Below are positions 27,518 through 36,904 of a stretch of 64,000 bases of DNA, piece by piece. This stretch comes from Algoriphagus terrigena DSM 22685 (lineage in GTDB: Bacteria > Bacteroidota > Bacteroidia > Cytophagales > Cyclobacteriaceae): the NCBI RefSeq assembly GCF_000429445.1, contig NZ_AUBW01000017.1, positions 62,001 to 126,000 on the forward strand, in the 5' to 3' direction. The notes beneath the pieces are model-generated. The model searched no databases and was not told the DNA's origin. It saw nothing but the letters and a program-made list of their open reading frames with translations. A program made the position numbers and the translations under genes. Numbering within the stretch: position 1 is the first letter of the stretch; every line of letters begins with the position of its first letter.

Positions 27518-27985
27518 ATGAGCAACAACGACACCCTCCGCACCCTTCGCTATTCTTTTGATTTCAATGACTTTGTAATGATAGATATTTTCAGCAAGGG
27601 AGGATTAAAAGTCACTCGGGAAGAAGTCAGCAACTGGCTCAAGCGGGATGAAGACGAGGGGTTTAAAGCGATCTACGACAAGGATTTGGCGGCGTTCTTA
27701 AACGGCCTGATTATCCTGAAGCGCGGTCCAAAAGAGGATGGTGTCCCTGTTGCCGAGAAGTCCCTGGACAACAATGCAATCCTGAGAAAACTGAAAATCG
27801 CCCTCAACATGAAGGATGACGACATGCTGGAGATCTTCGGCCTAAGAGGCTTTCGCCTGAGCAAGCACGAGCTCAGCGCCTTTTTCCGCAATCCAACTCA
27901 ATCCCAATACAGACAATGCAAGGATCAGGTCTTGCGCAATTTCCTTCAGGGATTGCAGATGAAGCTGAGACCGACGTCTGAATAA
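27518..27985 (+). CDS. DUF1456-family protein
   Basis: 155 aa made of two similar halves: NDTLRTLRYSFDFNDFVMIDIF at the start and NAILRKLKIALNMKDDDMLEIF from about residue 87, each followed by GG or RG and a lysine- or arginine-rich turn. This duplication is the hallmark of DUF1456 (YehS-like) proteins, which are small, cytoplasmic and of unknown function. The helical repeats suggest nucleic acid or protein binding, but this is inference. GATCTTTG just before the start is near the -7 consensus. Confidence 0.85.
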   Translation: MSNNDTLRTLRYSFDFNDFVMIDIFSKGGLKVTREEVSNWLKRDEDEGFKAIYDKDLAAFLNGLIILKRGPKEDGVPVAEKSLDNNAILRKLKIALNMKDDDMLEIFGLRGFRLSKHELSAFFRNPTQSQYRQCKDQVLRNFLQGLQMKLRPTSE

Positions 27986-28247
27986 AAACGCACCGCGAAT
28001 CAAGTTTTCAATTCCATCGAAACCTCTGATTTCGCGCAAAAAAAGCACAGGCGTTCCGATAGAGCGCTCGGAAACTCCCATGCACTTTTATGCCGACCGC
28101 TTGTGCTGATGGAACCGTTCATCGGTCTCAGCGATTTTTCAATTTTCAGATCTTCCGATTTCTCAATCATTCTAACCGCTTCACCCAATTTTTCAAATCT
28201 TCCAATTCTTTTAAATAACTTATCAGAACTAACCAAACCATAAACCC

Positions 28248-29135
28248 ATGGACAAATTACGAAAGGAAGATATCCCTCAGGAGGCTTTTGACCTCTATGA
28301 CTACTATTGTCACAACAAGCTCGACCGCAGGACTTTTGTGGAAAAGCTTTCTGTCTATGCCGTCGGCGGCATCACCGTGACGGCGCTCATGAGTTCCATG
28401 ATGCCCGACTACGTCAATACCAAAACCATCGAACCCAATGACACGCGGCTGCAAAGCTCCGACTATGTCATGTATGACTCTCCCAAAGGCGGTGGTCAGA
28501 TCAAAGGGCTGCTTTCCAAGCCAGCCGGAAGCGGCAAATCCCCGGGAATCGTAGTAGTCCATGAAAACCGCGGCCTCAATCCCTACATCGAGGACGTGGG
28601 AAGAAGATGTGCCGTAGCGGGTTTTATCTCCATTGCCCCGGACGCGCTGACTCCGCTAGGCGGCTATCCCGGCAATGACGACGAAGGCCGCACCTTGCAG
28701 GCAAAACTCGACCGAAACTCCATGTTGGAGGACTTCATCGCCGCCTACGAATACCTCAAGAAACATCCTGACTGCGATGGCAACGTCGGCGTGGTCGGCT
28801 TTTGCTTTGGTGGCTGGATCTCCAATATGATGGCTGTGAGAGTCCCTGATCTGGGTGCAGCGGTTCCTTACTACGGAGGGCAACCGCCGGTAGAAGATGT
28901 ACCAAAGATCAATGCTCCTCTGCTGGTAATCTACGGCGAACTCGACGAGCGGGTCAATGCGGGCTGGCCAGCGTATGAGGAAGCGCTCAAAGCCAACAAC
29001 AAAAAATACGAAATGATCAACTATCCGGGTGTAAACCACGGCTTTCACAACAATACCACTCCAAGGTATGACGAAGCCGCAGCCACCAAGGCCTGGGACA
29101 AGACAATCGCTTTTTTCAAGGAAAATCTCAAGTAA
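28248..29135 (+). CDS. Dienelactone hydrolase-family protein
   Basis: 295 aa alpha/beta hydrolase. The catalytic triad can be placed at C186 (GFCFGGW), D233 (GELDERV) and H264 (GVNHGFHN), so the cysteine nucleophile of true dienelactone hydrolases is kept. An N-terminal extension of about 55 residues contains DRRTFVEKLSVYAVGGITVTAL, which looks like a twin-arginine export signal, so the enzyme may act in the periplasm. The natural substrate is unknown. It is followed by a terminator. Confidence 0.88.
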   Translation: MDKLRKEDIPQEAFDLYDYYCHNKLDRRTFVEKLSVYAVGGITVTALMSSMMPDYVNTKTIEPNDTRLQSSDYVMYDSPKGGGQIKGLLSKPAGSGKSPGIVVVHENRGLNPYIEDVGRRCAVAGFISIAPDALTPLGGYPGNDDEGRTLQAKLDRNSMLEDFIAAYEYLKKHPDCDGNVGVVGFCFGGWISNMMAVRVPDLGAAVPYYGGQPPVEDVPKINAPLLVIYGELDERVNAGWPAYEEALKANNKKYEMINYPGVNHGFHNNTTPRYDEAAATKAWDKTIAFFKENLK

Positions 29136-29136
29136 C

Positions 29137-29165
29137 AAAAGGGGGCGAAAGCCTCCTTTTTCATT
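29137..29165 (+). terminator. Terminator after the dienelactone hydrolase gene
   Basis: AAAAGGGGGC and GCCTCCTTTT form a ten-pair stem (one G-U pair) with a GAAA tetraloop at 29137-29160, followed by T residues. Confidence 0.75.
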
Positions 29166-29341
29166 TAACTCGTGCTCTAGAGACCTCTGCTCTGCTTGCA
29201 ATATTTCCATCTATCACTCACCAAACTCCGCTATTTCCAGATTGACTCCAGCCTGGCCTAAGATGGACGGAATCCAGGCTCTTGCTTCTATTCTTTTAAT
29301 TCCGAATATTTGGTAGGTATTCTCTTCAATCCCGTCACCGA

Positions 29342-29971
29342 ATGAAACAAATCATCCCTTTTCACACCTTTAAGGAAGCCATCGAATCGTTTGACAACGG
29401 CGGTAGATTTTTCAACTTTCTGAGCCATGCCAAAGACGGCGTCGTGACCCCCGCTGAGCTGGGAAAGGTCGCAGGAGTGACGCACGATCCGCAGGCGATG
29501 ATCCTGTACTTGATGATGTCTATTTCAACTTTGGATAATCACTCCAAAGAGCGGGTCTTAGCCCATCTCGATACTGCGCTGTTTGATCTTTATGAAAAAT
29601 ACCATCCGGTGCACATGACCTTGGAGCAATTTGCCGGACTCGGCAAAGCGGGCATCAGCACCACGGTGGTCGGCACTCCAAAAAAAATCAGCTCCACCAC
29701 CGACTTCGGCGGCTCCATCATGGTTCCCGTGATCGTCGATGCAGTGACGAGTTTCGCCATTGTGCCGATCGTCTCCGCCTACGACGTATATGAACTGACC
29801 TCCGACGAAGGCCACGTCGTCATGACCGTAGCTCATCACAAGGAGAAATCCCCGCTTCCCGAACGAAAACTACGACTCGGAGGAATGCTCACTTCACTGA
29901 ATCAGTCCGAGGAAGCTGGCAAGGCCAGCGAGGTATTCTTGGAAGTTCAATACTACGTAGAGGAAGATTGA
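29342..29971 (+). CDS. Hypothetical protein, 209 aa
   Basis: I do not recognise this protein. It has no signal peptide and no membrane segment. The first half is helical (FKEAIESFDNGG, ELGKVAGV, KERVLAHLDTALFDLYEKY); the second looks like a beta-rich domain (SIMVPVIVDAVTSFAIVPIV, HVVMTVAHHKEKSPLPERKL). Codon use and a plausible start at 29342 support a real gene. It lies 28 bases before the MgtC/DUF4010 gene on the same strand and may be co-transcribed with it. Confidence 0.75.
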   Translation: MKQIIPFHTFKEAIESFDNGGRFFNFLSHAKDGVVTPAELGKVAGVTHDPQAMILYLMMSISTLDNHSKERVLAHLDTALFDLYEKYHPVHMTLEQFAGLGKAGISTTVVGTPKKISSTTDFGGSIMVPVIVDAVTSFAIVPIVSAYDVYELTSDEGHVVMTVAHHKEKSPLPERKLRLGGMLTSLNQSEEAGKASEVFLEVQYYVEED

Positions 29972-29999
29972 GGTCTTCACTTCCGTTAAAAACTTAAAC

Positions 30000-31289
30000 T
30001 TGGAAACATTACTCATCGATCAGGAATCTTTTTCACTTTCTCAGGGGGATTTTATCATCCGCCTGCTGGTAGCCATTGGCATCGGCAGTGTGATTGGCTT
30101 AGAGCGCCAATACAGCGCGATGAAGGAGGATTCACAGAGCTACGCAGGGATTCGCACCTTCGTCTTCTTGGTTCTCCTGGGATTTATCGCCGCTCTTTTC
30201 AATTTCCTTTTTTCGCCTTGGGTCTATTTCGCCTTTTTTCTGGGAGTATCACTATTGATCGCAGTGTCCTATTGGTTTACCGCCACTCAGGGAGACCACG
30301 GGGCGACCACAGAGTTCAGCTCTCTTTTGGCCTTTGTACTTGGCTCCATGACCTTGATCGGCATGATCGAGATCAGCCTTATGATTACGGTTTTGATCCT
30401 TTTAGTGCTTTCCTCCAAGTTCCGGATCAAGGCGATCGTGGGAAAGATCACCGCCGAGGAGATGTACGACTTCATCCGGTTTGTGGTGATCGCACTGTTG
30501 ATTTTTCCGTTTTTACCGGACCAAACCTTTGGTCCATACGACGTCCTGAATCCGAAAGAAATTGGCTGGGTGATCATCCTGACCTCCGGTCTTGGATTGG
30601 TCGGCTACATCTTGACCAAATTCCTTGGAGCCAAAAAAGGAATCCTACTCGGAGGCATCCTCGGCGGCTTGGTATCCAGCACAGCCGTGACTTGGATCTA
30701 TGCCAAAAAAAGCAAAGAAAACGAAGCCCTCTCCGCAAGCTGCGCCACAGCCATTTTGGCTGCGTCGTCGATCATGTTTGTCCGCGTGGGGATCTGGACG
30801 TCTATCTTCAGTCAAGACCTCTTCATTAAACTGCTTCCTGCCATCAGCTCGATCTTCCTGGCTGCGATCGGGATTACCCTTTATATCTTTTTCAAAAGGC
30901 AAAACAAGACAGACGAAAACGCGGAAATCCCACTCAAAAAGCCACTGGATCTGAAAGGAGCGCTGGTCTTTGGGGTAATCTATAGCTTGATTCTGCTGCT
31001 GGTCAGCTACGCCAATGAAAATCTCGGTAACAGCGGAACGATTATTTCGAGTGCGGTGGCGGGATTTTCCGACATCGATGCGATCACCATCAGCATGTCC
31101 AAGCTTGCCGGAGGTTCTTTGGATCTTGGGATCGCTGCGATTGCAGTGCTGGTTGCTTCGATATCCAATACCTTGGTCAAGATGGGAATCGGCATCTACG
31201 CAGGAAGTGCCGCCCTGCGGAAAAACCTCCTGATCGGCTATGGCACCATGTTTCTCGTGGCTTTGGCTACCTTGCTTTTCCTCATCTAA
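30000..31289 (+). CDS. MgtC/SapB-family membrane protein with DUF4010 domain
   Basis: 429 aa with about 12 membrane segments. The N-terminal third has the MgtC signature RLLVAIGIGSVIGLERQ and FRIKAIVGKITAEEMYDFIR after it; the rest is a DUF4010 membrane domain (GGILGGLVSSTAVTWIYAKKS, SAVAGFSDIDAITISMSKLA). Such two-domain proteins are presumed inner membrane transporters or regulators, possibly tied to magnesium or stress, with no defined substrate. The start is TTG at 30000; no ATG lies nearer, and the next ATG would cut into the MgtC motif. Confidence 0.85.
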   Translation: METLLIDQESFSLSQGDFIIRLLVAIGIGSVIGLERQYSAMKEDSQSYAGIRTFVFLVLLGFIAALFNFLFSPWVYFAFFLGVSLLIAVSYWFTATQGDHGATTEFSSLLAFVLGSMTLIGMIEISLMITVLILLVLSSKFRIKAIVGKITAEEMYDFIRFVVIALLIFPFLPDQTFGPYDVLNPKEIGWVIILTSGLGLVGYILTKFLGAKKGILLGGILGGLVSSTAVTWIYAKKSKENEALSASCATAILAASSIMFVRVGIWTSIFSQDLFIKLLPAISSIFLAAIGITLYIFFKRQNKTDENAEIPLKKPLDLKGALVFGVIYSLILLLVSYANENLGNSGTIISSAVAGFSDIDAITISMSKLAGGSLDLGIAAIAVLVASISNTLVKMGIGIYAGSAALRKNLLIGYGTMFLVALATLLFLI

Positions 31290-31304
31290 CTCTTTCCCAA
31301 AACC

Positions 31305-31742
31305 ATGACCCTTCGCACTCTGCTCACGTTTTTGACGTCATCATTCTTACTTTTTTCCTGCGGAAAAGAAAAACCTGCGTCCGGAAATCCTGTCTCCGAA
31401 CTCGTCGCCGAGTCTTATCTCTCCTGGAATGGAGACTCGCTCCCTGCCTACCCTGCCGGAAAGCCAAAAATCACAATCGTCAAAGTCACCATACCTCCCC
31501 ACTCCACGCTACCCAATCACTATCATCCGGTGATCAATGCCGGAGTTTTGCTCTCAGGTGAACTGACCGTGGTGGATGTGAAAGGAAACGTATTGGAAAT
31601 GAAAGCCGGTGATCCGATCATCGAGGTAGTCAACACGATTCATCATGGAGTCAACAAAGGGGATGTGCCCGCCGAGATCCTCGTTTTCTACGCCGGAGCC
31701 GACGAAATGAAAATCGTCGTAAAAGATTCTGTTTCGAATTAA
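31305..31742 (+). CDS. Cupin-domain lipoprotein
   Basis: 145 aa with a lipoprotein signal (SSFLLFSCG, cysteine at residue 19). The mature part is a small beta-barrel: PPHSTLPNHYHPVINAGVLLSGELTV is split over the first cupin motif and holds the metal-binding histidines, and GDPIIEVVNTIHHGVNKGD holds the second. It may be a metal-binding sensor or enzyme in the periplasm. It lies 15 bases after the DUF4010 gene and may belong to that transcript. Confidence 0.82.
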   Translation: MTLRTLLTFLTSSFLLFSCGKEKPASGNPVSELVAESYLSWNGDSLPAYPAGKPKITIVKVTIPPHSTLPNHYHPVINAGVLLSGELTVVDVKGNVLEMKAGDPIIEVVNTIHHGVNKGDVPAEILVFYAGADEMKIVVKDSVSN

Positions 31743-31792
31743 AGGTGCCATATATTCCTAATTCAAAAATTCTCAATTCAACATTTTCTATC

Positions 31793-32266
31793 ATGCCCTC
31801 ACACAAGACCACCTTTCAGTTTATCAGCGAACCCGGAGACGTCAACTTTGGCGGAAAAGTCCACGGAGGCTCCGTGATGAAATGGATCGATCAGGCCGCT
31901 TACACATGTGCGCGAACCTGGGCCGAAAGCTATTGCGTGACGGTGTATGTTGGGGGCATCCGCTTCTACAAACCCATCAGCATCGGCGAACTGATCAAGA
32001 TCGACTGTCAGGTGATCCTGACCGGAAGCTCAAGCATTCACATCATGGTAGAGGTGTATTCGAGGGCTTTTTCGGAGAAAAAATTTGAGAAAAAGACGCA
32101 CTGCATCATCATTTTTGTCGCTGTGGATGAAAATGGCAATCCCAAAAAAGTAAAGCCTTGGATTCCAAAGACAGAACAAGAAAAGAAACTAGAAGAATAC
32201 GCCGAAAAGCTGAAAAAACTCCGCGGAGAAATCCACGAAGAAATGCGGCCGTTCTTTAATGAGTAA
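31793..32266 (+). CDS. Acyl-CoA thioesterase (hot-dog fold)
   Basis: 157 aa from the ATG at 31793; an in-frame GTG at 31745 would add a low-complexity leader and is rejected. GDVNFGGKVHGGSVMKWIDQ carries the conserved N and the HGG-like turn of YciA-type thioesterases, with the catalytic aspartate in WIDQAAYTCA. It hydrolyses acyl-CoA to free acid and CoA in the cytoplasm. The charged C-terminal helix after residue 120 is common in this group. A strong terminator follows. Confidence 0.88.
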   Translation: MPSHKTTFQFISEPGDVNFGGKVHGGSVMKWIDQAAYTCARTWAESYCVTVYVGGIRFYKPISIGELIKIDCQVILTGSSSIHIMVEVYSRAFSEKKFEKKTHCIIIFVAVDENGNPKKVKPWIPKTEQEKKLEEYAEKLKKLRGEIHEEMRPFFNE

Positions 32267-32310
32267 AAAAAAGGCCTGTCGAGTTTGAAGCTCGGCAGGC
32301 CTTTTTGTTT
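32267..32310. terminator. Strong bidirectional terminator
   Basis: AAAAAGGCCTGTCGAG and CTCGGCAGGCCTTTTT form a long near-perfect stem with a 7-base loop. A runs on the left and T runs on the right let it serve both the thioesterase gene and the convergent GH20 gene. Confidence 0.88.
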
Positions 32311-32313
32311 GCG

Positions 32314-34365
32314 CTATTTCTTCAATTCACCCTCCACCTTCTCCAAAAACAAGCCCTCCACATAAAACTGCCAATCTGAAAACTTCAGTGCCTGATTGGC
32401 CAAATGAACGTGGTGGTCTTGATCCAGAATATAGTCCGCGGGTTTATTCAGCTGTCGGGTTTTACCATAGACTGCCTCGAGTTGGCCTTGGATTGCGCTC
32501 CACTCCTCCTGCATTCCGGCCAATTTGGCTTGGGCTTGGCTTCTTTTCTCTCCGCTGGGTTCATCCAGTTCCGCGAGGGTGATCAGAGCCCGATTAGAGA
32601 ATTGCGCGGCCTGAGCGACTTGCTCATAGACCTCGAGGGTGTAGGAATTCCTCACCGCAAGCTTCTTGCTCTGCTGGATCACCTGAAGGACTGAGTCAAT
32701 TGCCGCCTGATTGGCTTTGGCAAGCGCGACCTTCTCTTGATATTTTTGCGTCCAAGCTCCCGCCGAATCGGCATTTGGAAAAGGAATGACGGCTTCCTCC
32801 ATTGGATTCTGGTATTTTCTTAATTGGTTTCTGTCCCGCTTTGTGTCTAACAGCGCATTTTTCCAGAAAGCAACCGGCTCCTCTAGTTGATTGATAAACT
32901 CCATATCCGCACCCGCCAGAGCGGGGCCAAAAGTGCGCTGACGGTACGCAGCATGCAGTTCCTGTGTATTTCGCTTTTCCCCGGACCAAGTGTACTCCGC
33001 GAAGATTGCAATGCCTCTCCCATAAAGTTCAAAATGCGGAGAGTCGTCATCCCAAAGGGTCAGGAGCAGGCCATCCGCCTTGTTGCGGATTGAGATCAGG
33101 GCAAAATCCCGAATGTTGTTGGTGTTGCTTTGATCCTGCGGCAGGAGGTTCCAGCGAGTTTGGCCTGCGGTTGCTCCCATGACTTTTAGTCCATTGTCAG
33201 AAAACCATTTGATTGCGCGGATATTCCCCGGAGACTCAGGCGCGTCATAGTTCCAGCGCATGTACACGCAGTTTTTTGGAAACATGTCAACGTACTTATT
33301 CAGGTTTGGTTCGTTAGCAGTCCAAATGCTGTCCACTTCCGCCCCGGTCAACTTGAGATTGTAGATCGAATTGTAAACCTCCGCATTCTTCAGCGGCATG
33401 TCATCCCAAAAGATCGGAGTCAGCCCTTTTTGCGCAGCATAGTCACTCACCCGGTTGAGCCAAGTCAGCTGAAGCTCCAGCGGAGATTTCCCACTGCCAC
33501 GCCCTGTCGTGTGGACTTCATCTCCACCCACATGCAGGTAATTGACGTAAGGGAAGGCCTTCAGCGCATCTTCGTAGAGGTTAAACTGAACTTTATAAGT
33601 TTCTTCGTCGAGCGGGTTAAAAGCCCAATCGCTTTCAGGATCGTCACGAAGAGGCTTGTATTCTTCATGCTTTAGGATAAAGGAAGCATGTCCAAGACCT
33701 TGCACCAGCGGGCTGATCCGAATGTTTCTCGCCATTGCATAGTCGCTGATTGCCTTCCAGTCGGCTATGGAAAAAGCATCCGATGAGCCCACTTTCGGCT
33801 GAAGTTCATAGCGGAGTTTGTCTTCGATTTCGACGATAACGGCATTGATTTTTTGCGCAGCAAAGCGATCCATCAGTTCGTAGTAATACTCCTTCTTCTC
33901 CAAATGATGCTTCACATCCAGATGAACCGCACGATAGGCCAAGGCCGGAGCGTCGGTTATCTTGCAGATCGGAAGCGCCGCATCCTGATCCTTGGCGTCT
34001 TCCAACAACTGCGAAAGCGTCATCAGCCCATACCAAAGACCTGCCTTCGTGCTGGCTTTTATCTCCAGAAGCTCCTCGGAAATCTCCAATTCGTAGCCCT
34101 CTGAAGCAATCCCAGAGGCGGGGTCGAGCACCAAAGCAACCTCATCGCTTTCGGTGTCGAGTTCGTCTTCCGCGGCAACGTACCTATCTTTTGCCAGTTT
34201 CAGCGATTGCTCGATCTCCGCGACATCCAGTCGAGACTCTCCGGTAATTTCGAAGGTCATCGGGCTGGGCAAAATCAAGAATTTCGCGTCGGATTTGGGT
34301 TTGGTTTCGCAGGAGATCACCACGAGAAAAAGTGCCGCAACAGCAGCAAGTTGAAAGAAGCGCAT
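32314..34365 (-). CDS. Glycoside hydrolase family 20 lipoprotein (beta-N-acetylhexosaminidase)
   Basis: 683 aa from the ATG at 34365 with a lipoprotein signal (AAVAALFLVVISC). A GH20b-like domain (about residues 25-125) precedes the catalytic barrel, which opens with APALAYRAVHLDV and has the catalytic pair D282-E283 in HVGGDEVH. The C-terminal 200 residues are helical. The enzyme should cleave terminal N-acetylglucosamine or N-acetylgalactosamine from glycans, acting from its acceptor acetamido group, in the periplasm or on the outer membrane. The upstream start at 34416 is rejected because it lacks a signal sequence in register. It is a single gene. Confidence 0.85.
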   Translation of the reverse strand: MRFFQLAAVAALFLVVISCETKPKSDAKFLILPSPMTFEITGESRLDVAEIEQSLKLAKDRYVAAEDELDTESDEVALVLDPASGIASEGYELEISEELLEIKASTKAGLWYGLMTLSQLLEDAKDQDAALPICKITDAPALAYRAVHLDVKHHLEKKEYYYELMDRFAAQKINAVIVEIEDKLRYELQPKVGSSDAFSIADWKAISDYAMARNIRISPLVQGLGHASFILKHEEYKPLRDDPESDWAFNPLDEETYKVQFNLYEDALKAFPYVNYLHVGGDEVHTTGRGSGKSPLELQLTWLNRVSDYAAQKGLTPIFWDDMPLKNAEVYNSIYNLKLTGAEVDSIWTANEPNLNKYVDMFPKNCVYMRWNYDAPESPGNIRAIKWFSDNGLKVMGATAGQTRWNLLPQDQSNTNNIRDFALISIRNKADGLLLTLWDDDSPHFELYGRGIAIFAEYTWSGEKRNTQELHAAYRQRTFGPALAGADMEFINQLEEPVAFWKNALLDTKRDRNQLRKYQNPMEEAVIPFPNADSAGAWTQKYQEKVALAKANQAAIDSVLQVIQQSKKLAVRNSYTLEVYEQVAQAAQFSNRALITLAELDEPSGEKRSQAQAKLAGMQEEWSAIQGQLEAVYGKTRQLNKPADYILDQDHHVHLANQALKFSDWQFYVEGLFLEKVEGELKK

Positions 34366-34544
34366 GGGTTGTTTTGGATTTTTCCCAAAAATTAGGAAAA
34401 TCTGGGGCACTAGCACCTAAAAATTCTGTGATTCGGTGGAAATCCATGATCGGCCTTTGATATTCCTCATTTTTGCCTAATTTTTAGATTCTCCAATTTG
34501 GAAAAATATCCGGTTGGGAAACCTTTAACCACAACAAACCCAAA

Positions 34545-35876
34545 ATGCTGACACTTCTGATAATCCTGGTCGCCCTGGCCCTGATCCTGATTGCCATCGT
34601 CAAATACGACATTCACCCATTTCTGGCACTTTTTGTAGGAGCGATTTTATACGGGTTGATGATGCAGATGCCTTCGGAACTTATTATCAAATCGATCTCG
34701 GATGGATTTGGCGGGGTGATGGGAAGCGTCGGTTTGCTGATCTTGCTGGGGGTGATTCTGGGAACCTTTCTTGAAAAAACAGGCGGGGCCATGGTCATCG
34801 CCGAGAAGGTGTTGAAATGGGTCGGAGAAAAGTCGGTGAATCTATCTCTGATGCTAAGTGGCTGGGTTTTATCCATTCCTGTGTTTGGGGACAGCACCAT
34901 CATCATGATGAACCCGATCGCCAAGTCACTTTCTGCACGTAGCACCATTTCCTACGCGGCCACCATTGTGGCAGTGTCTTTAGGTGCTATGGCGAGTCAC
35001 TCTTTGGTTCCTCCTACTCCCGGACCGATTGCTACGGCGGGAATTCTGGGAGCAGATCTTGGCCTGGTGATCTTTTATGGAGGTTTGGTTTCTCTGATTA
35101 CGCTGATCCCGCTTTACTTTTTTGTACAAAAATGGGTGACTAAAATCCCACTTAGACCCCAGCTTTTGACAGAAAATCTTGAAATTCCCAAAAAAGACCG
35201 ACCAACTTTTGGTTCATCTCTTCTCCCTATCCTGTTACCGCTTTTTCTGATCATCCTCGCCTCCATTGCCAACTATCCTACCAAGCCATTTGGTGAGGGA
35301 AAATTAATTTCGGTCATCTTGTTTTTGGGAACACCCGTCATTTCACTTTTGATTGGAGCGATCCTGTCCTTTACTTTACCGAAAAAGTTCGACCGAAAGC
35401 TGCTTTCGTCCACAGGCTGGATCGGAGAATCGATCTTGGTGGCGGCACCTGTCATTTTGATCACCGGTGCAGGGGCAGTGTTTGGGAAAATGCTACAAAA
35501 CTCTGGTGTAGGTGACATGGTCACCTCCTCCATGAGCGATGCGAACTGGGGGATTTTTCTTCCCTTTCTGATAGCCTTTGGACTTAAAACCGCCCAAGGT
35601 TCTACTACCGTTGCGATGATCACCACAGCTTCGATCATCGCTCCAATTTTAGGCCCTTTGGGTCTTGATTCAGAAATCATGAAGGTCTTTACCACTGTGG
35701 CGATCGGTGCGGGAGCCTTGGCGATATCCCACGCCAATGACAGCGGTTTTTGGGTCGTCACCCAGCTCTCCGGCATGACCACCAAGCAGGGCAATCTTTC
35801 CCACAGCCTTGGGACTATCATCGCTGGAGTTACAGCTATTTTTGCAGTCTATGTGCTGAGCTTGATTTTGGGATAA
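34545..35876 (+). CDS. GntP-family gluconate:proton symporter
   Basis: 443 aa with about 12 to 14 membrane segments. SHSLVPPTPGPIATAGILGADLG is split by the typical PPTPGP motif at about residue 150, and GLKTAQGSTTVAMIT and SHANDSGFWVV are the late family motifs. Members import gluconate or related hydroxy acids with protons. It is divergent from the GH20 gene and convergent with an SDR dehydrogenase that could act on a sugar acid, which fits a small gluconate-use locus. Confidence 0.9.
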   Translation: MLTLLIILVALALILIAIVKYDIHPFLALFVGAILYGLMMQMPSELIIKSISDGFGGVMGSVGLLILLGVILGTFLEKTGGAMVIAEKVLKWVGEKSVNLSLMLSGWVLSIPVFGDSTIIMMNPIAKSLSARSTISYAATIVAVSLGAMASHSLVPPTPGPIATAGILGADLGLVIFYGGLVSLITLIPLYFFVQKWVTKIPLRPQLLTENLEIPKKDRPTFGSSLLPILLPLFLIILASIANYPTKPFGEGKLISVILFLGTPVISLLIGAILSFTLPKKFDRKLLSSTGWIGESILVAAPVILITGAGAVFGKMLQNSGVGDMVTSSMSDANWGIFLPFLIAFGLKTAQGSTTVAMITTASIIAPILGPLGLDSEIMKVFTTVAIGAGALAISHANDSGFWVVTQLSGMTTKQGNLSHSLGTIIAGVTAIFAVYVLSLILG

Positions 35877-36015
35877 AAACAATTAAAAAATTAGACTTGC
35901 AGATTAGAAATTGCACTTCTATTCTGCAAGCCTCTAAATTCCAAGACAAAAGAAACTAAAAGCCAATTCTCACTCTGTCCCCATTCTTCATTTTACATTT
36001 TTAATTCATAATTCT

Positions 36016-36810
36016 TCACCTCGCCGTCCATCCCCCATCCACGGTAAGCATCGAGCCAACGAGATAGGTTCCGGCGGCGGAGGCCAAGAAAATAGCCGCT
36101 CCCTGGATCTCTTTTAATTCTCCCCATCTTCCCAGCGCAGTGGCACCCACGACAAACTTTTTACCCTCTTCGGTGTCCGCAATCGGCAGATTCATTTCCG
36201 TCAAAAACGGCCCCGGACAGATCGCATTCACCGTAATATTCCAGGGCGCAAGCTCCAAAGCCAGAGCCCGCGTCATCTGCACCACTGCTCCTTTGCTGGA
36301 GGCATAGGGCGTGCGGTTGGACAATCCCACCAAACCCAGTGTACTTGCCAAGTTGATGATCGAGCCACTCTTTTGATCTTTCATAAACGGCGTCACGGCT
36401 CGGCTTGCCAGCCAGGTGCCGGTTACGTTGATATCCATCACCTTCGTAAAATCTTCGTAACTCAATTCGTCTATGGCTCCTCGGATGTTGATGCCAGCAG
36501 AATTGATCAGAATATCGATGCTTCCAAAAGAGTCGGCTGCAAACTTTGCCATGGCTTCCATGGCCGTTTTGTCCACCACATCGGCGGCAAAGGTCAATGC
36601 CTTCACGCCGTATTGGGCCGCGATTTCAGCTGCAGCCGCGTCGCCGTCAGAAGCATTTCTACTTACCAAAAGTACATTTGCTCCGGCAGAGGCCAGTCCG
36701 GCGGCCATGGCCAAACCAAGGCCTTTGGTACCGCCTGTAATGATGGCTGATTTGCCTTTGAGTGAAAAAAGTGAGATTCCGGGGAGTTGGGAGAAGTCGA
36801 GTTGGGACAT
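36016..36810 (-). CDS. SDR-family oxidoreductase
   Basis: 264 aa classical short-chain dehydrogenase. TGGTKGLG binds the cofactor, NSAGI follows strand 4, and the catalytic set is S in NLASTLGL with YASSK. The overall pattern (FSLKGKSAIITGG at the start, YLVGSMLTVDGGW at the end) resembles gluconate 5-dehydrogenase and 2-deoxygluconate dehydrogenase. With the gluconate permease gene next door, a sugar-acid substrate is plausible but not proven. Confidence 0.85.
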   Translation of the reverse strand: MSQLDFSQLPGISLFSLKGKSAIITGGTKGLGLAMAAGLASAGANVLLVSRNASDGDAAAAEIAAQYGVKALTFAADVVDKTAMEAMAKFAADSFGSIDILINSAGINIRGAIDELSYEDFTKVMDINVTGTWLASRAVTPFMKDQKSGSIINLASTLGLVGLSNRTPYASSKGAVVQMTRALALELAPWNITVNAICPGPFLTEMNLPIADTEEGKKFVVGATALGRWGELKEIQGAAIFLASAAGTYLVGSMLTVDGGWTAR

Positions 36811-36904
36811 GGGGTTGTTTTAGGATTTAGAGTTTTTGGTAAACAGTAGACAGACGACAGTCAACCCCTTTTGGAAATAAATTGGAGCTTATTCAAACCA
36901 GCGA

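Noticed and set aside
36840..36870. GACAG/GTCAAC-rich text resembling short repeats (also near 27,316 and 42,760)
   Set aside because: The copies are too short and too different from each other to be called a repeat family from this window alone.
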